Shown: positions 24,773 to 33,774 of the stretch, in pieces
How the letters are laid out: each line of letters begins with the position of its first letter
Position numbering within the stretch: the stretch's first letter is position 1
Assembly (NCBI GenBank): GCA_019413925.1
Contig: DXMY01000011.1
Coordinates: 62,001 to 126,000, forward strand
Reading direction: 5' to 3'
DNA: 64,000 nt
From: Collinsella sp.
Lineage (GTDB): Bacteria; Actinomycetota; Coriobacteriia; Coriobacteriales; Coriobacteriaceae
Made by a program: the position numbers and the translations under genes
The notes under the pieces: model-generated
Told to the model about the DNA's origin: nothing
Databases searched by the model: none
The model's input: only the letters and a program-made list of their open reading frames with translations

Positions 24773-26110
24773 CTATGACCGGTCGCCTCCAAACAGATCG
24801 GGGCGAGTGGCCAGATAGGCATCAAGAGCCTCGAGCGCACGGTCCGCATACGCCTGGTAGCGGTCGCGCTTGCTGCGACGCTTACCGTCCTCGAGCGGCG
24901 GCACCAGGCCAAAGTTGACATGCATGGGCTGGTAGCCCACGGTGGCAGGATCGGTCGCATAGCCCACGAGCGCGCCCAGGGCGCCCACGCGGGGCAACTC
25001 GACGCCCGCGGCGCCGATAGCCTCGGCATAGGTGTTGAGCGCCGCGAGCAGACCGGTCGCCACGGCTTCCATGTACCCCTCGGTGCCGGTGATCTGACCG
25101 GCCAGGCGCACGCCGGTACCAGGCACGGCAAAGGTGCCATCGAGCACGTGCGGGGCGTCGACAAAGGTATTACGGTGCATGACACCGTAGCGGAAGAACT
25201 CAGCGTTCTCCAGGCCCGGCACCATATGGAAGACGCGCTTCTGCTCGCCAAAGGTCAAGTTGGTCTGGAAGCCCACCAGGTTATAGGCGGTCTTCTCCTT
25301 ATTCTCGGCACGCAGCTGAATCGCCGCCCAGGGACGACGACCGGTTCGCGGGTCGGTGAGGCCGACGGGCTTCATGGCGCCAAAGCGAATGGCGTCCTTG
25401 CCGGTGCGCGCAACTTCCTCGGCAGGCTGACAGGCCTGGAACAGATCGCCGCCCTCAAAGTCCTTGAGCACCACGCGGTCGGCCGTGGTAAGCGCCTCGA
25501 TAAAGGCCTCGTACTCCTCCTTGTTGAGCGGAGCGTTGAGATAGTCGCCGCTCCCCTGCTCCTCGTAGCGCGACTGCGAGAACAGCACGTCCATATCGAG
25601 CGTGGAGGCATCGACGATCGGCGCCGCGGCATCGAAGAACGCAAGGGCGTCGCCACCGACGAGCTTCATGACCTCTTCGCTCAGCGCCGGCGAGCACAAG
25701 GGGCCGGCGGCAATGACCACGTGACCTTCGGGAATCTGCGTGACCTCGCCGTGAATGATCTCGATATTGGGACGGGCGGCAACCTCGGCCTCGACAAGCT
25801 CGGAAAACTTGACGCGGTCGACCGCCAGGGCACCACCGGCGGGAACAGCCGCGCGATGGGCGCAATCGAGCAGGACTGAACCCATGCGCTCAAGCTCGGC
25901 CTTCAGCAAACCAGCCGCGGAATCCGGACGGGTCGACTTAAACGAATTGGAACAGACGAGCTCTGCCAGGTGATCGGTATGGTGGGCCGGGGAGCTCACC
26001 TGGGGGCGCATCTCGCACAGCTTTACGGAAAACCCGCGATCCGCCAGCTGAATCGCGCACTCCGAACCCGCCAGACCGCCACCGATAACCGTCACCTGAT
26101 CAAACAGCAT
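24773..26110 (-). CDS. trmFO: Methylenetetrahydrofolate-tRNA-(uracil-5-)-methyltransferase
   Basis: About 445 residues. A FAD enzyme making m5U54 in the T-loop of tRNA with methylene-THF as carbon donor. FAD motif VIGGGLAGSECAIQLADRG at the N-terminus, and CSNSFKSTRPDSAAGLLK soon after. ATG chosen with AGGTG 7 nt upstream. Its stop codon region overlaps the likely ribosome-binding region of the downstream recombinase gene. Confidence 0.95.
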   Translation of the reverse strand: MLFDQVTVIGGGLAGSECAIQLADRGFSVKLCEMRPQVSSPAHHTDHLAELVCSNSFKSTRPDSAAGLLKAELERMGSVLLDCAHRAAVPAGGALAVDRVKFSELVEAEVAARPNIEIIHGEVTQIPEGHVVIAAGPLCSPALSEEVMKLVGGDALAFFDAAAPIVDASTLDMDVLFSQSRYEEQGSGDYLNAPLNKEEYEAFIEALTTADRVVLKDFEGGDLFQACQPAEEVARTGKDAIRFGAMKPVGLTDPRTGRRPWAAIQLRAENKEKTAYNLVGFQTNLTFGEQKRVFHMVPGLENAEFFRYGVMHRNTFVDAPHVLDGTFAVPGTGVRLAGQITGTEGYMEAVATGLLAALNTYAEAIGAAGVELPRVGALGALVGYATDPATVGYQPMHVNFGLVPPLEDGKRRSKRDRYQAYADRALEALDAYLATRPDLFGGDRS

Positions 26111-26124
26111 CTGCAAACACCTTT

Positions 26125-27060
26125 CTAATTGACATGTTTTCCATTGTGACCGAAGGGTGTCTGGGCGTGAAGAGCAAACTTGGAGGGCGCATACCTTCCA
26201 TCCATCATGCGCTCGATAAGGCCCTCGAGCTCAAGCGAACCCAGGAGCTTAAGTACGCCAACGGCATCGAGCGAGACGAGTGCCGCGATGTCGTCGACCT
26301 TGAGCGGAGAGGCGATGAGTGCATGCATCACGGTCTGCTGTGTTTGATCCAGGTCGGCAATGCCGGGAGCATCGGGGCGCGAGTAGCGCAGGGTGCCGTA
26401 GATGCGTGAAATAGCCATCTCGATAGATTCCTCGTCGATGATGCAGCAGGCACCGTTCGCAATGAGGTAATTCGTGCCACGCGACTCGGGCGATAGGATC
26501 GACCCCGGCACGGCAAGAAGTTCTCGCCCCAAATCCATAGCAGCCTCGGCTGTAGAAAACGTCCCGGAAGGCATACCCGCCTCGGATACAAAGAGGGCTT
26601 GCGACAAGGCCGCGATTACGCGATTGCGGCGCGGAAAGGCAAACTTGCGCGGACCCATGCCCCACGGAGAGATCGACACGACCGCGCCACCCGTATCGAG
26701 CGTGCGCGTAATAAGCCCCGCGCTCGAACGCGGGTAGACCACGTCGGCGCCCGTCCCCAGCACCACGACGTGTTTGCCGCCAGCGTTGACCGCAGCCCAA
26801 CCCGAGGCCTGGTCACAACCGACCGCGCCGCCCGAGACTACCGTCACGCCCGCCTCGACCGCCACCTTTGACGCAAGCTCTGCCACGGCAAGACCATACG
26901 GCGAGGCCTTGCGCGCGCCGATGATGGAGAGCGCGGGCGTCGAAAGCACCTCGGGGTTGCCGCGCACATAGAGCGTCTGGGGTACATCAGAAAGCTCCAA
27001 AACGGTCTCGGGATACAACGTATCACCTGGATGCAGCTCGAAGGTTCCCTCGGCCATCAT
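26125..27060 (-). CDS. dprA: DNA processing protein DprA
   Basis: 311 residues. It loads RecA on incoming single-stranded DNA in natural transformation. The Rossmann-fold core is clear (SIIGARKASPYG, VSGGAVGCDQASGWAAV, VVVLGTGADVVYP, FAFPRRNRVIAALS). The usual N-terminal SAM/HhH domain is missing. A C-terminal winged-helix-like region (about 240-295) is present. ATG overlaps the comM stop (ATGA) and has GGAGGG upstream, so longer readings into comM are not used. Confidence 0.94.
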   Translation of the reverse strand: MMAEGTFELHPGDTLYPETVLELSDVPQTLYVRGNPEVLSTPALSIIGARKASPYGLAVAELASKVAVEAGVTVVSGGAVGCDQASGWAAVNAGGKHVVVLGTGADVVYPRSSAGLITRTLDTGGAVVSISPWGMGPRKFAFPRRNRVIAALSQALFVSEAGMPSGTFSTAEAAMDLGRELLAVPGSILSPESRGTNYLIANGACCIIDEESIEMAISRIYGTLRYSRPDAPGIADLDQTQQTVMHALIASPLKVDDIAALVSLDAVGVLKLLGSLELEGLIERMMDGRYAPSKFALHAQTPFGHNGKHVN

Positions 27061-28580
27061 TGGTCCCTCCTTCCCTGGTACATCGCCGCCTCGAGCACGT
27101 GGTCCTGCGTCACATGCTCGCTCTCGGCGACATCTGCGATCGTGCGCGCAATGCGAACCAGGCGCACGATGCCGCGGCCCGTGAGATGCGTGCGCTTCGA
27201 CAGGCCGAGTACACACTTCTCCGCCGCATCATCGAGCTCAAAGGTCGAAACGACGCCGTCAATGGACCGTGTCTCGTCATCCTCGGCCTCGGCATCAGCA
27301 TCGTCCATACGGGATTCGCGCCAAGCGCGAAAAGCGCGACCGCGCATAACGTAGTCACGTAACTCAGCTGACGACATACCCTCCGCGCCCTCGATAATCA
27401 CCTGAGGGTCGGGACGGGTCACATCGATCATCATGTCGATACGGTCGGCCAAAGGACCGCGCAGTTTAGACCGATAGCGCTCGACCATCGCCGCCGAGCA
27501 GCGACACGGTACCTCACGATCGCCCAAAAAGCCGCAGGGGCAGGGATTGCTCGCAGCCAGCAGCTGAAAGCGCGACGGGAAGGTAAAAGCCCCGTCGACG
27601 CGTACGATCCTGACGTAGCCGCGTTCGATGGGCTGACGCAGCGTCTGCAGCACACCCGTGGGAAACTCGGCAAGCTCGTCCAAAAATAGCACGCCGCCAT
27701 GAGCAAGGCTGATCTCACCCGGGTGCACCGGGCGCCCACCGCCGATAAGACCTGCGGTCGAAATACTGTGATGGGGACTGCGGAAGGGCCGGTGCCCCGC
27801 CAACAAGTCATCAATGTTCTCACCCAAAACCGAATGGATGCACAGCGCCTCCTGTTGATCCTCAACGGAAAGCTCGGGCAGGATGCCGGTCATACGACGC
27901 GCGAGCATCGTCTTGCCCGATCCCGGGGACCCGATCATGAGCAAGCCGAGTTCTCCTGCCGCCGCAAGCGCCATGCCGCGTTTAGCGACTTCCTGCCCCA
28001 GCACGTCGGCATAGTCGAGCTCAGGCTCAAAGGTCGCCTCGACGCCCTCGGAATCCAGATAGTGCCGAGCCGCCTCGTCCATGCCATGGGCAAGCTGAGA
28101 CAAATGATCGATGAATCCACAATCCACGCCCGCGAGCGGCACATGCTGATCGGACCTGCCGGCGATAAAGGACAGCCCCATATCACGCGCCAATAGCTGA
28201 AACGCCACCTCGCCCTTGACGGGAAGCACCGTACCGTCCAAGCCGAGCTCGCCGGCGATAAGGCAGCGATCGAGGTTGTCACGGGGAATCTGCCCATCGG
28301 CCGCCAGAACCGCGATGGCGATGGGCAGATCAAAGCCGCTACCGGTCTTGCGAATATCGCCGGGCGCTAGGTTGACCGTAATGCCCGAGCGTGGGATCTC
28401 GAACCCGGCGGAGCGCATCGCGCAGCGAATACGACCGCGTGACTCCATCACCTCCATACTCGGAATGCCGAGCATTTGGATGCCCGGAACACCACCGGCA
28501 AGCGAGACCTCGACCGTGACGTGAATCGCCTCGACGCCACGGATGCAGGCCGCGTGAACGGCAAACGTCTCGAACGCCAT
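27057..28580 (-). CDS. comM: ComM / YifB-type Mg-chelatase-like AAA+ ATPase
   Basis: 507 residues. Hexameric helicase that helps branch migration during transformation in studied species. N-terminal Lon-protease-like fold (ETFAVHAACIRGVEAI, about 1-190). Walker A GSPGSGKTML, Walker B GVLFLDELAEF, HRPFRSPHHS and a cysteine cluster CPCGFLGDREVPCRC follow. ATG overlaps the upstream gene's TGA by one base. With dprA and the YraN gene it forms a DNA-uptake/processing unit, though no pilus genes are nearby. Confidence 0.94.
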   Translation of the reverse strand: MAFETFAVHAACIRGVEAIHVTVEVSLAGGVPGIQMLGIPSMEVMESRGRIRCAMRSAGFEIPRSGITVNLAPGDIRKTGSGFDLPIAIAVLAADGQIPRDNLDRCLIAGELGLDGTVLPVKGEVAFQLLARDMGLSFIAGRSDQHVPLAGVDCGFIDHLSQLAHGMDEAARHYLDSEGVEATFEPELDYADVLGQEVAKRGMALAAAGELGLLMIGSPGSGKTMLARRMTGILPELSVEDQQEALCIHSVLGENIDDLLAGHRPFRSPHHSISTAGLIGGGRPVHPGEISLAHGGVLFLDELAEFPTGVLQTLRQPIERGYVRIVRVDGAFTFPSRFQLLAASNPCPCGFLGDREVPCRCSAAMVERYRSKLRGPLADRIDMMIDVTRPDPQVIIEGAEGMSSAELRDYVMRGRAFRAWRESRMDDADAEAEDDETRSIDGVVSTFELDDAAEKCVLGLSKRTHLTGRGIVRLVRIARTIADVAESEHVTQDHVLEAAMYQGRRDQ

Positions 28581-29065
28581 CACGACACCTGCCAATCGAA
28601 CGCGTTGTACTGATGCTCGATCTCGGCGATATGCCCGCCACGAATGGTGACACCCACGGCATCGAAGCGAATCGCCTTGAGCGGATAATGCTCCATGAGA
28701 TAGCAACTTGCGATGCGGCGGTAGCGGCGTTGCTTTTGGGCGTCCACGGCCTCCTCGGGAAAGACCCGCGTGCTGCAATCCAGTGCGACGCGTCTGGTCT
28801 TGACCTCGGCCATCACCACGACATCGTCGAGTTCATCGAGCAGCACCAGATCGGCCTCGCCCTCGGAGCAACGATAACCCTGCTCCAGCAAGGTGTAGCC
28901 GCGCTCGTTAAAGTAGTCGATGGTGATCAGCTCGCCCAGCATGCCCAGCTCGCGGGGACTGAGTCCCTTGATAAACTCAGGCGTCATCGCCCCGCAGTCG
29001 AGCTCGCCGTTTTCCCAACGCTCCTTGAGCTGCTGCGTCTTGCTCTTTTTGCTTGCGGCACTCAT
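28580..29065 (-). CDS. YraN / UPF0102 family putative endonuclease
   Basis: 161 residues from ATG after GAAAGGAG. Restriction-endonuclease-like fold of unproven function. Conserved GELITIDYF, the acidic pair SEGEADLVLLDE and VVVMAEVKTR form the D-ExK site. Its first 40 residues (Lys/Gln-rich) are longer than usual. It is beside comM and dprA, the normal place of this family. Upstream is a leader dyad at 29078-29123. Confidence 0.88.
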   Translation of the reverse strand: MSAASKKSKTQQLKERWENGELDCGAMTPEFIKGLSPRELGMLGELITIDYFNERGYTLLEQGYRCSEGEADLVLLDELDDVVVMAEVKTRRVALDCSTRVFPEEAVDAQKQRRYRRIASCYLMEHYPLKAIRFDAVGVTIRGGHIAEIEHQYNAFDWQVS

Positions 29066-29077
29066 GGGGTCTCCTTT

Positions 29078-29123
29078 CCCGCACGCTGCATTGCCCCGAT
29101 GATGAGGGCACCTTTCGTGCGGG
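29078..29123 (-). promoter_or_regulatory. Leader dyad before the YraN gene
   Basis: CCCGCACG and CGTGCGGG pair perfectly across 30 nt, with GCCC/GGGGC inside, and the ribosome-binding site starts right after. The structure could mask or present the start site. Confidence 0.35.
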
Positions 29124-29164
29124 TAAGTACCGGAAGCAAACCAAAAGCTGACCAAATGCCGTCA

Positions 29165-29205
29165 AAAAACGGGCCGTACGCAGCAATGGTGTTGCATACG
29201 GCCCG
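29165..29205 (-). terminator. Intrinsic terminator of rnhB
   Basis: CGGGCCGTATGCA and TGCGTACGGCCCG form a near-perfect stem, followed by TTTTTTG on the minus strand. Confidence 0.88.
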
Positions 29206-29254
29206 CCACCAGCAGGTTTATAAAACCCAAGAGGTCCCTGTCTCCACAATTGAC

Positions 29255-30043
29255 CTAGAAAAGGCGCTCAGTCTGCAGAAAGTTTCCGCAAAAGCTCACG
29301 CGGTGCAGTGGACAAAGTCCATGTTTGCGAATGGCCACGATATGCTCGGGGCTTGCATAGCCCTTCGACTCGGCCAGATGGTACTCGGGATACTCGGCGT
29401 CGTACTCGACCATCATCTCGTCACGCGTGACCTTGGCCATGATGGACGCCGCGGCGATGCAGGCGATTTTGGCATCGCCCTTCACCACATCGCGCTCGTT
29501 AGGAACGGCGCCCAAGGGGTTACCATCCATGAGGACGCAGTCGGGCTCAAGTCCCGTATCGGCCACGGCGCCCGCAACGGCAGTACGGATAGCACGGGCC
29601 ATGCCCATTTCATCGATATCCTTCGGCGCGATATGGCAAAAACCGATCGCCGTCGCCACCTCGGCAATCTTCACTGAGAGCAACTCGCGGCGCGCGGGCG
29701 TGAGCTTTTTGGAATCGTTGATACCCCAGACGCGCGGCTCCATAGGAAGACAGACGGCGCATACCGTCAAAGGGCCGGCCACCGATCCGCGACCCACCTC
29801 GTCGACACCAACGACCACCCCATCGCCACCAAGCTCATGCATAAGCTCGTACATGTCATTGACGCGCTCGCGCTCGGCAAGCTCTTTGGCATGGCGTTTG
29901 AGGGCGCGTTCACAAGCCTTGATCACCTGCTGGCGTGGGTCCTCACGATAATGCTCCACGAGGGCGGGAATCTCCTCAAACGTAGCGCTCGCCAACTCAC
30001 CGGCAACCTGCGATGCCGAAACCGAGCTCGTCATGTTGGCCAT
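29255..30043 (-). CDS. rnhB: Ribonuclease HII
   Basis: 262 residues. It cleaves the RNA strand of RNA-DNA hybrids and single ribonucleotides in DNA. VVGVDEVGRGSVAGPL gives the Asp-Glu pair; NDSKKLTPARR and the later metal Asp in CVLMDGNPLG complete the site. An N-terminal 65-residue helical extension precedes the catalytic domain. ATG with AAGGAGGG 7 nt upstream. Between the rplS and rnhB terminators, so it is nearly a single unit. Confidence 0.95.
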   Translation of the reverse strand: MANMTSSVSASQVAGELASATFEEIPALVEHYREDPRQQVIKACERALKRHAKELAERERVNDMYELMHELGGDGVVVGVDEVGRGSVAGPLTVCAVCLPMEPRVWGINDSKKLTPARRELLSVKIAEVATAIGFCHIAPKDIDEMGMARAIRTAVAGAVADTGLEPDCVLMDGNPLGAVPNERDVVKGDAKIACIAAASIMAKVTRDEMMVEYDAEYPEYHLAESKGYASPEHIVAIRKHGLCPLHRVSFCGNFLQTERLF

Positions 30044-30070
30044 ACCAGGCCCTCCTTGCATGCAAATCAG

Positions 30071-30103
30071 ATAAAAAGAAGGGCCACCCGAAGGTGACCC
30101 TTG
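30071..30103 (-). terminator. Intrinsic terminator of rplS
   Basis: AAGGGTCACC-TTC-GGGTGGCCCTT, a compact stem, then CTTTTTAT on the minus strand. Confidence 0.85.
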
Positions 30104-30136
30104 TGTCCAAACGAGTGGACAGACGCTGCGATCTTC

Positions 30137-30478
30137 TTAGCGCTTCTCGGGGATGCGAGCAGCCTTGCCCACCTTGTCGCGGAGGTAGTACAGCTTGGCG
30201 CGACGGACGCGACCATGACGAACGACCTCGAGCTTGGCGATCTTGGGGCTGTGAAGCGGGAAGGTACGCTCAACACCGACACCGAAGGACATCTTGCGGA
30301 CGGTGAAGGTCTCGCGGGCACCGGCGCCGGCCATGCGGATGACGTCGCCCTGGAAGACCTGGATGCGCTCGCGGTCGCCTTCCTTAATGCGGTAGTGAAC
30401 CTTGACGTTGTCGGCGACGCGAACCTGAGGAATGTCCTCGCGGATCTGCTGACGCTCGATTGCGCGGATGTAATCCAT
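30137..30478 (-). CDS. rplS: 50S ribosomal protein L19
   Basis: 113 residues from ATG after AAGGAATTGC. Large-subunit protein at the subunit interface. DNVKVHYRIKEGDRERIQVF and GVGVERTFPLHSPKIAKLEV and KLYYLRDKVGKAARI are diagnostic. It has its own promoter (30548-30575), leader hairpin and terminator, unlike the rpsP-rimM-trmD-rplS order of many bacteria. Confidence 0.96.
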   Translation of the reverse strand: MDYIRAIERQQIREDIPQVRVADNVKVHYRIKEGDRERIQVFQGDVIRMAGAGARETFTVRKMSFGVGVERTFPLHSPKIAKLEVVRHGRVRRAKLYYLRDKVGKAARIPEKR

Positions 30479-30502
30479 GTGCAATTCCTTACTCTTCTAG
30501 AG

Positions 30503-30526
30503 GTGCCGTACCACCCTGGCCGGCAC
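30503..30526 (-). promoter_or_regulatory. Hairpin in the rplS leader
   Basis: GTGCCG and CGGCAC enclose a loop that can close three more pairs. It lies 24 nt upstream of rplS. Leaders of L19 are known in other phyla; a link here is only suggested. Confidence 0.35.
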
Positions 30527-30547
30527 GTAGTTGAACAAACGTATTCG

Positions 30548-30575
30548 AGTATACACGCGCGGGTTTCTGCTGCAA
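30548..30575 (-). promoter_or_regulatory. rplS promoter
   Basis: TTGCAG, 16 bp, TATACT on the minus strand. Confidence 0.75.
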
Positions 30576-30620
30576 GAACAATTTTTTACGCAGACAAAAA
30601 GACAAAACCCGCACATGATA

Positions 30621-30650
30621 ACCGCCCGCCTCACGAATGAGACGGGCGGT
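30621..30650 (-). terminator. Hairpin at the end of ppdK
   Basis: ACCGCCCGTCTCA-TTCG-TGAGGCGGGCGGT, a perfect 13-bp stem followed by TTATC and, 12 nt on, GGGTTTTGTCTTTTTG. Confidence 0.65.
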
Positions 30651-30688
30651 ATGAAGGGGGACTATGCCAGGCGTCGATGCGCAGGGCG

Positions 30689-33439
30689 CTAGGCGTTGCG
30701 CTTGGCCTCGAGCTTGGCCTGAGCGGCAGCCAGACGCGCCAGGGGCACGCGGTAAGGCGAGCAGGACACATAGTCCACATCGGCCACGTTAAACAGGCCC
30801 TTGATGGACTTGGGGTCGCCGCCGTGCTCGCCGCACACGCCAAAGTGCATGTCGGGGTTGGTAGCGCGACCCTTCGCCACGGCCATGCGCACCAGCTCGA
30901 GTACTGCCGTGTCGATGGTCTCGAAGGGGTTGTCCTTCAAGATCTTCTTATGCATGTACAGCGGAATGAACTTAGCCTCGGCGTCGTCACGCGAGAAACC
31001 GAAAGTCGTCTGCGTGAGGTCGTTGGTGCCAAAGCAGAAGAAGTCGGCGTGCTGCGCGATCTCGTCGGCGACCATGCAAGCGCGCGGCAGCTCGAGCATC
31101 GTACCCACGGGAATGTTGAGCTCGACACCTTCCTCGGAGGAGACCTCGGCGATCACGCGCTCGATGACCTCGCGAGTCTGAACGTGCTCGGCCGTAATGG
31201 AAACGAGCGGGACCATAATCTCGGGACGCGGGTCGACGCCTTCCTTGATAAGGCGGGCGGCAGCCGTTGCCACGGCACGGACCTGCATGAGCGGCAGGTC
31301 ACCGAAGACGACGGACAGGCGCACGCCGCGCAGACCGAGCATCGGGTTGGACTCGACCATGCCGTCGATACGACGCAGGCGGGCACGCAGGACAGCAAGC
31401 TCTTCCTCGCTGGCGCCGGCGGCCTCCTTCTTGGTGATGGCGACCTCAAGCTCACGCGGATCGTCAAGGAACTCGTGCAGCGGCGGATCGAGCAGACGCA
31501 CGACCACATCGCGACCGGACATGGTCTTGAACATCGCCAGGAAGTCCTCGGTCTGGACCTTGAGCAGGTCGGCCAGGGCCTGCTGCTTTACGGCCTCGTC
31601 ATCGGACAGGATAAAGCTCTGGATGATGTTCTTGCGGTCGCCCAGGAACATATGCTCGGTGCGGCACAGGCCGATGGCCTCGGAGCCAAACTCGAGCGCG
31701 AGCGCGGCATCCTCGGGGTTGTCGGCGTTGACGCGCACGTGGTTGGCGTGACCGCAGGTCTCGTCCAAGCGAATCTCGTCGGCCCAGGACAGGATGGTGT
31801 CCAGGTCGCCGGTGAGCTCGGCCGAAACCAGGTCGACGGCGCCGTCGACGACGATGCCCTGGGTACCGTCGATGGAGATGACATCACCCTCGCGCAGCAC
31901 GCGGTCGCTGCCCTCGATGTGCACGACCTTCTCGGCAGCGTCGATATGGAAGCGCTCAACACCGCAGACGCAGGGCGTACCCATGCCGCGGGCGATAACG
32001 GCGGCATGGCTCGTCTTGCCGCCATGGCTGGTCAGGATGCCCTCGGCGGCGACCATGCCCTTCAGGTCGTCGGGGTTGGTCTCCCAACGAACCAGAATGA
32101 CCTTGTGACCCTCGGCGGAACGTGCGACGGCGTCATCACTCGAGAACACGACCTCGCCCACGGCGGCACCAGGGCTGGCGTTAAGGCCGCTGGCCAGGGC
32201 CTCGTACTTCTTGGAGGCGTCGAACTGCGGGTGCAGGAGCTGGTCGAGCTGCGCGGGATCGATGCGGCTCACAGCCTCCTCGCGGGTGATGAGGCCCTCC
32301 TCGACCATTTCGATAGCAATGCGCAGGGCGGCAGTGGCGGTGCGCTTGCCCACGCGGGTCTGGAGCATCCAGAGCTTGCCCTGCTCGATGGTAAACTCGA
32401 TATCGCACATATCGCGGTAATGATCCTCGAGCGTCAGGAACACGCGCTCGAGCTCCTCGCCTGCGGACTCGAGGCCCGAGGTGGTCTTGAGGTCGGCGAT
32501 GGGCTCGGTGTTGCGGATGCCGGCGACGACGTCCTCGCCCTGGGCATTCACCAAAAAGTCGCCATAGAACTCCTTGGTGCCGTCGGCCGGGTTGCGCGTA
32601 AAGGCGACGCCGGTCGCAGAGGTCTCGCCCTTGTTGCCAAAGGCCATGGCCTGGACGTTGACGGCGGTGCCGAGCTCGTCGGAAATGCCGTGCTGCTTGC
32701 GGTAGATACAGGCGCGCTCGTTCATCCAGCTGCCAAAGACGGCCTGGATGGCAAGGCGCAGCTGGAGCTCCGGATCGTGCGGGAAAACGGGCTTACCGTC
32801 GGCGACCTCGAGCTCGGGATACAGGGCAGCCTCGACGTTGTCGGAGAAGATGCCCTTAAAGGTCTCGACGAGCTCCTGCAGGTCCTCGGCCGAAAGCTCG
32901 GAATCGACACGAACGCCGGCGACCAGGCGGGCCTGGGTCAGGGCGTTCTCGAATAGGTCGGCGTCGACGCCCATGACGACGTTGGAGAACATCTGGATAA
33001 AGCGACGGTAGCTGTCCCAGGCAAAGCGCGGGTTCTGCGTCTGCGCGATAAGGCCCTGGACGGAATCGTCGTTGAGGCCCAGGTTGAGGACCGTGTCCAT
33101 CATGCCGGGCATGGAGAACGGAGCGCCCGAGCGAACCGACACGAGCAGCGGATCGGAGGCATCGCCGAGTTTCTTGCCGCAACGGGCCTCGAGGTCCGCC
33201 TCGGCGGCAACGATCTCATCGAGTGCGCCTTCGGGCCAGACGTTGCCGGCACCGGAGTACTCGACACAGGTCTGGCAGGTAATGGTAAAGCCACCGGGAA
33301 CCGGCAGACCGATGCGGCTCATCTCGGCAAGGTTTGCGCCTTTGCCGCCAAGCACGAAGTTCATGGATTTGTCGCCCTCAGTGACACAGGTGCCCTGGGC
33401 GTCGGTTCCAAAACGGTAAACCCTCTTGCAATCGCTCAC
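30689..33439 (-). CDS. ppdK: Pyruvate, phosphate dikinase
   Basis: 916 residues, GTG start. It interconverts PEP + AMP + PPi with pyruvate + ATP + Pi. ATP-grasp N-terminal domain (GGKGANLAEMSRIGLPVPGGFTI). The swivelling His domain has LTSHGGKTSHAAVIARGMGTPCV with the phosphorylated His (about 480). The C-terminal PEP barrel ends FGVCGEHGGDP. The gene for its regulatory kinase/phosphatase lies about 330 bp upstream. In anaerobes PPDK often runs in glycolysis with PPi. Confidence 0.97.
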   Translation of the reverse strand: MSDCKRVYRFGTDAQGTCVTEGDKSMNFVLGGKGANLAEMSRIGLPVPGGFTITCQTCVEYSGAGNVWPEGALDEIVAAEADLEARCGKKLGDASDPLLVSVRSGAPFSMPGMMDTVLNLGLNDDSVQGLIAQTQNPRFAWDSYRRFIQMFSNVVMGVDADLFENALTQARLVAGVRVDSELSAEDLQELVETFKGIFSDNVEAALYPELEVADGKPVFPHDPELQLRLAIQAVFGSWMNERACIYRKQHGISDELGTAVNVQAMAFGNKGETSATGVAFTRNPADGTKEFYGDFLVNAQGEDVVAGIRNTEPIADLKTTSGLESAGEELERVFLTLEDHYRDMCDIEFTIEQGKLWMLQTRVGKRTATAALRIAIEMVEEGLITREEAVSRIDPAQLDQLLHPQFDASKKYEALASGLNASPGAAVGEVVFSSDDAVARSAEGHKVILVRWETNPDDLKGMVAAEGILTSHGGKTSHAAVIARGMGTPCVCGVERFHIDAAEKVVHIEGSDRVLREGDVISIDGTQGIVVDGAVDLVSAELTGDLDTILSWADEIRLDETCGHANHVRVNADNPEDAALALEFGSEAIGLCRTEHMFLGDRKNIIQSFILSDDEAVKQQALADLLKVQTEDFLAMFKTMSGRDVVVRLLDPPLHEFLDDPRELEVAITKKEAAGASEEELAVLRARLRRIDGMVESNPMLGLRGVRLSVVFGDLPLMQVRAVATAAARLIKEGVDPRPEIMVPLVSITAEHVQTREVIERVIAEVSSEEGVELNIPVGTMLELPRACMVADEIAQHADFFCFGTNDLTQTTFGFSRDDAEAKFIPLYMHKKILKDNPFETIDTAVLELVRMAVAKGRATNPDMHFGVCGEHGGDPKSIKGLFNVADVDYVSCSPYRVPLARLAAAQAKLEAKRNA

Positions 33440-33708
33440 GATACTTCCCCTTCCATGCGCTTACACGCACGACCGTGGTAACGAATCGACCCGCCGGATG
33501 CGGGCCGTGAGGGAACTATACGGCGGGTTTTGGACAGGCTTGAGCAGAGGGTGCGCGGTTTGGTAAACGTGCTAAAACCGGCGGTAAACGGTAGGTAAAG
33601 GTGGCTACCTTATGAAGATACCACTACAAGGAAAGTGCAGGTCGGATGCGATGTTTTTGCTAAATCGCTTTACCATTTATCAGCATTATTTCCAAGTATT
33701 CTCTTTGG
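33440..33708 (-). promoter_or_regulatory. ppdK upstream region with phased direct repeats
   Basis: No gene is seen. GGTAAACG occurs at 33562 and 33583, GGTAAAG at 33594, and an inverted copy at 33668-33674. The first three are spaced 21 and 11 bp, close to whole helical turns. TATAGT on the minus strand near 33520 may be the -10. A regulator binding the repeats is an inference. Confidence 0.4.
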
Positions 33709-33741
33709 TTAGCTAAAAGAGCCCCGTCCCAAATTAGCTAC
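33709..33741. repeat. REP-like 33-bp repeat, copy A
   Basis: Same length and core (GCCCCGTCCCAAA) as the copies at 41738, 41826 and 42761. Ends are TTAGCTAA and TTAGCTAC. A second, degenerate copy follows at 33752-33774 and includes the stop codon of the downstream-coded PPDK regulator gene. Confidence 0.8.
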
Positions 33742-33751
33742 CCAAACAACC

Positions 33752-33774
33752 TTGTCCCAAGTGGGCTACTTTTG
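33752..33774. repeat. REP-like repeat, degenerate copy
   Basis: TTGTCCCAAGTGGGCTACTTT resembles the repeat core and right end. Its GTAG on the minus strand contains the TAG stop of the PPDK regulatory protein gene. Confidence 0.6.

Noticed and set aside
30677..32956. 759-codon plus-strand frame opposite ppdK
   Set aside because: Same reverse-strand codon effect; ppdK on the other strand has all its catalytic motifs.
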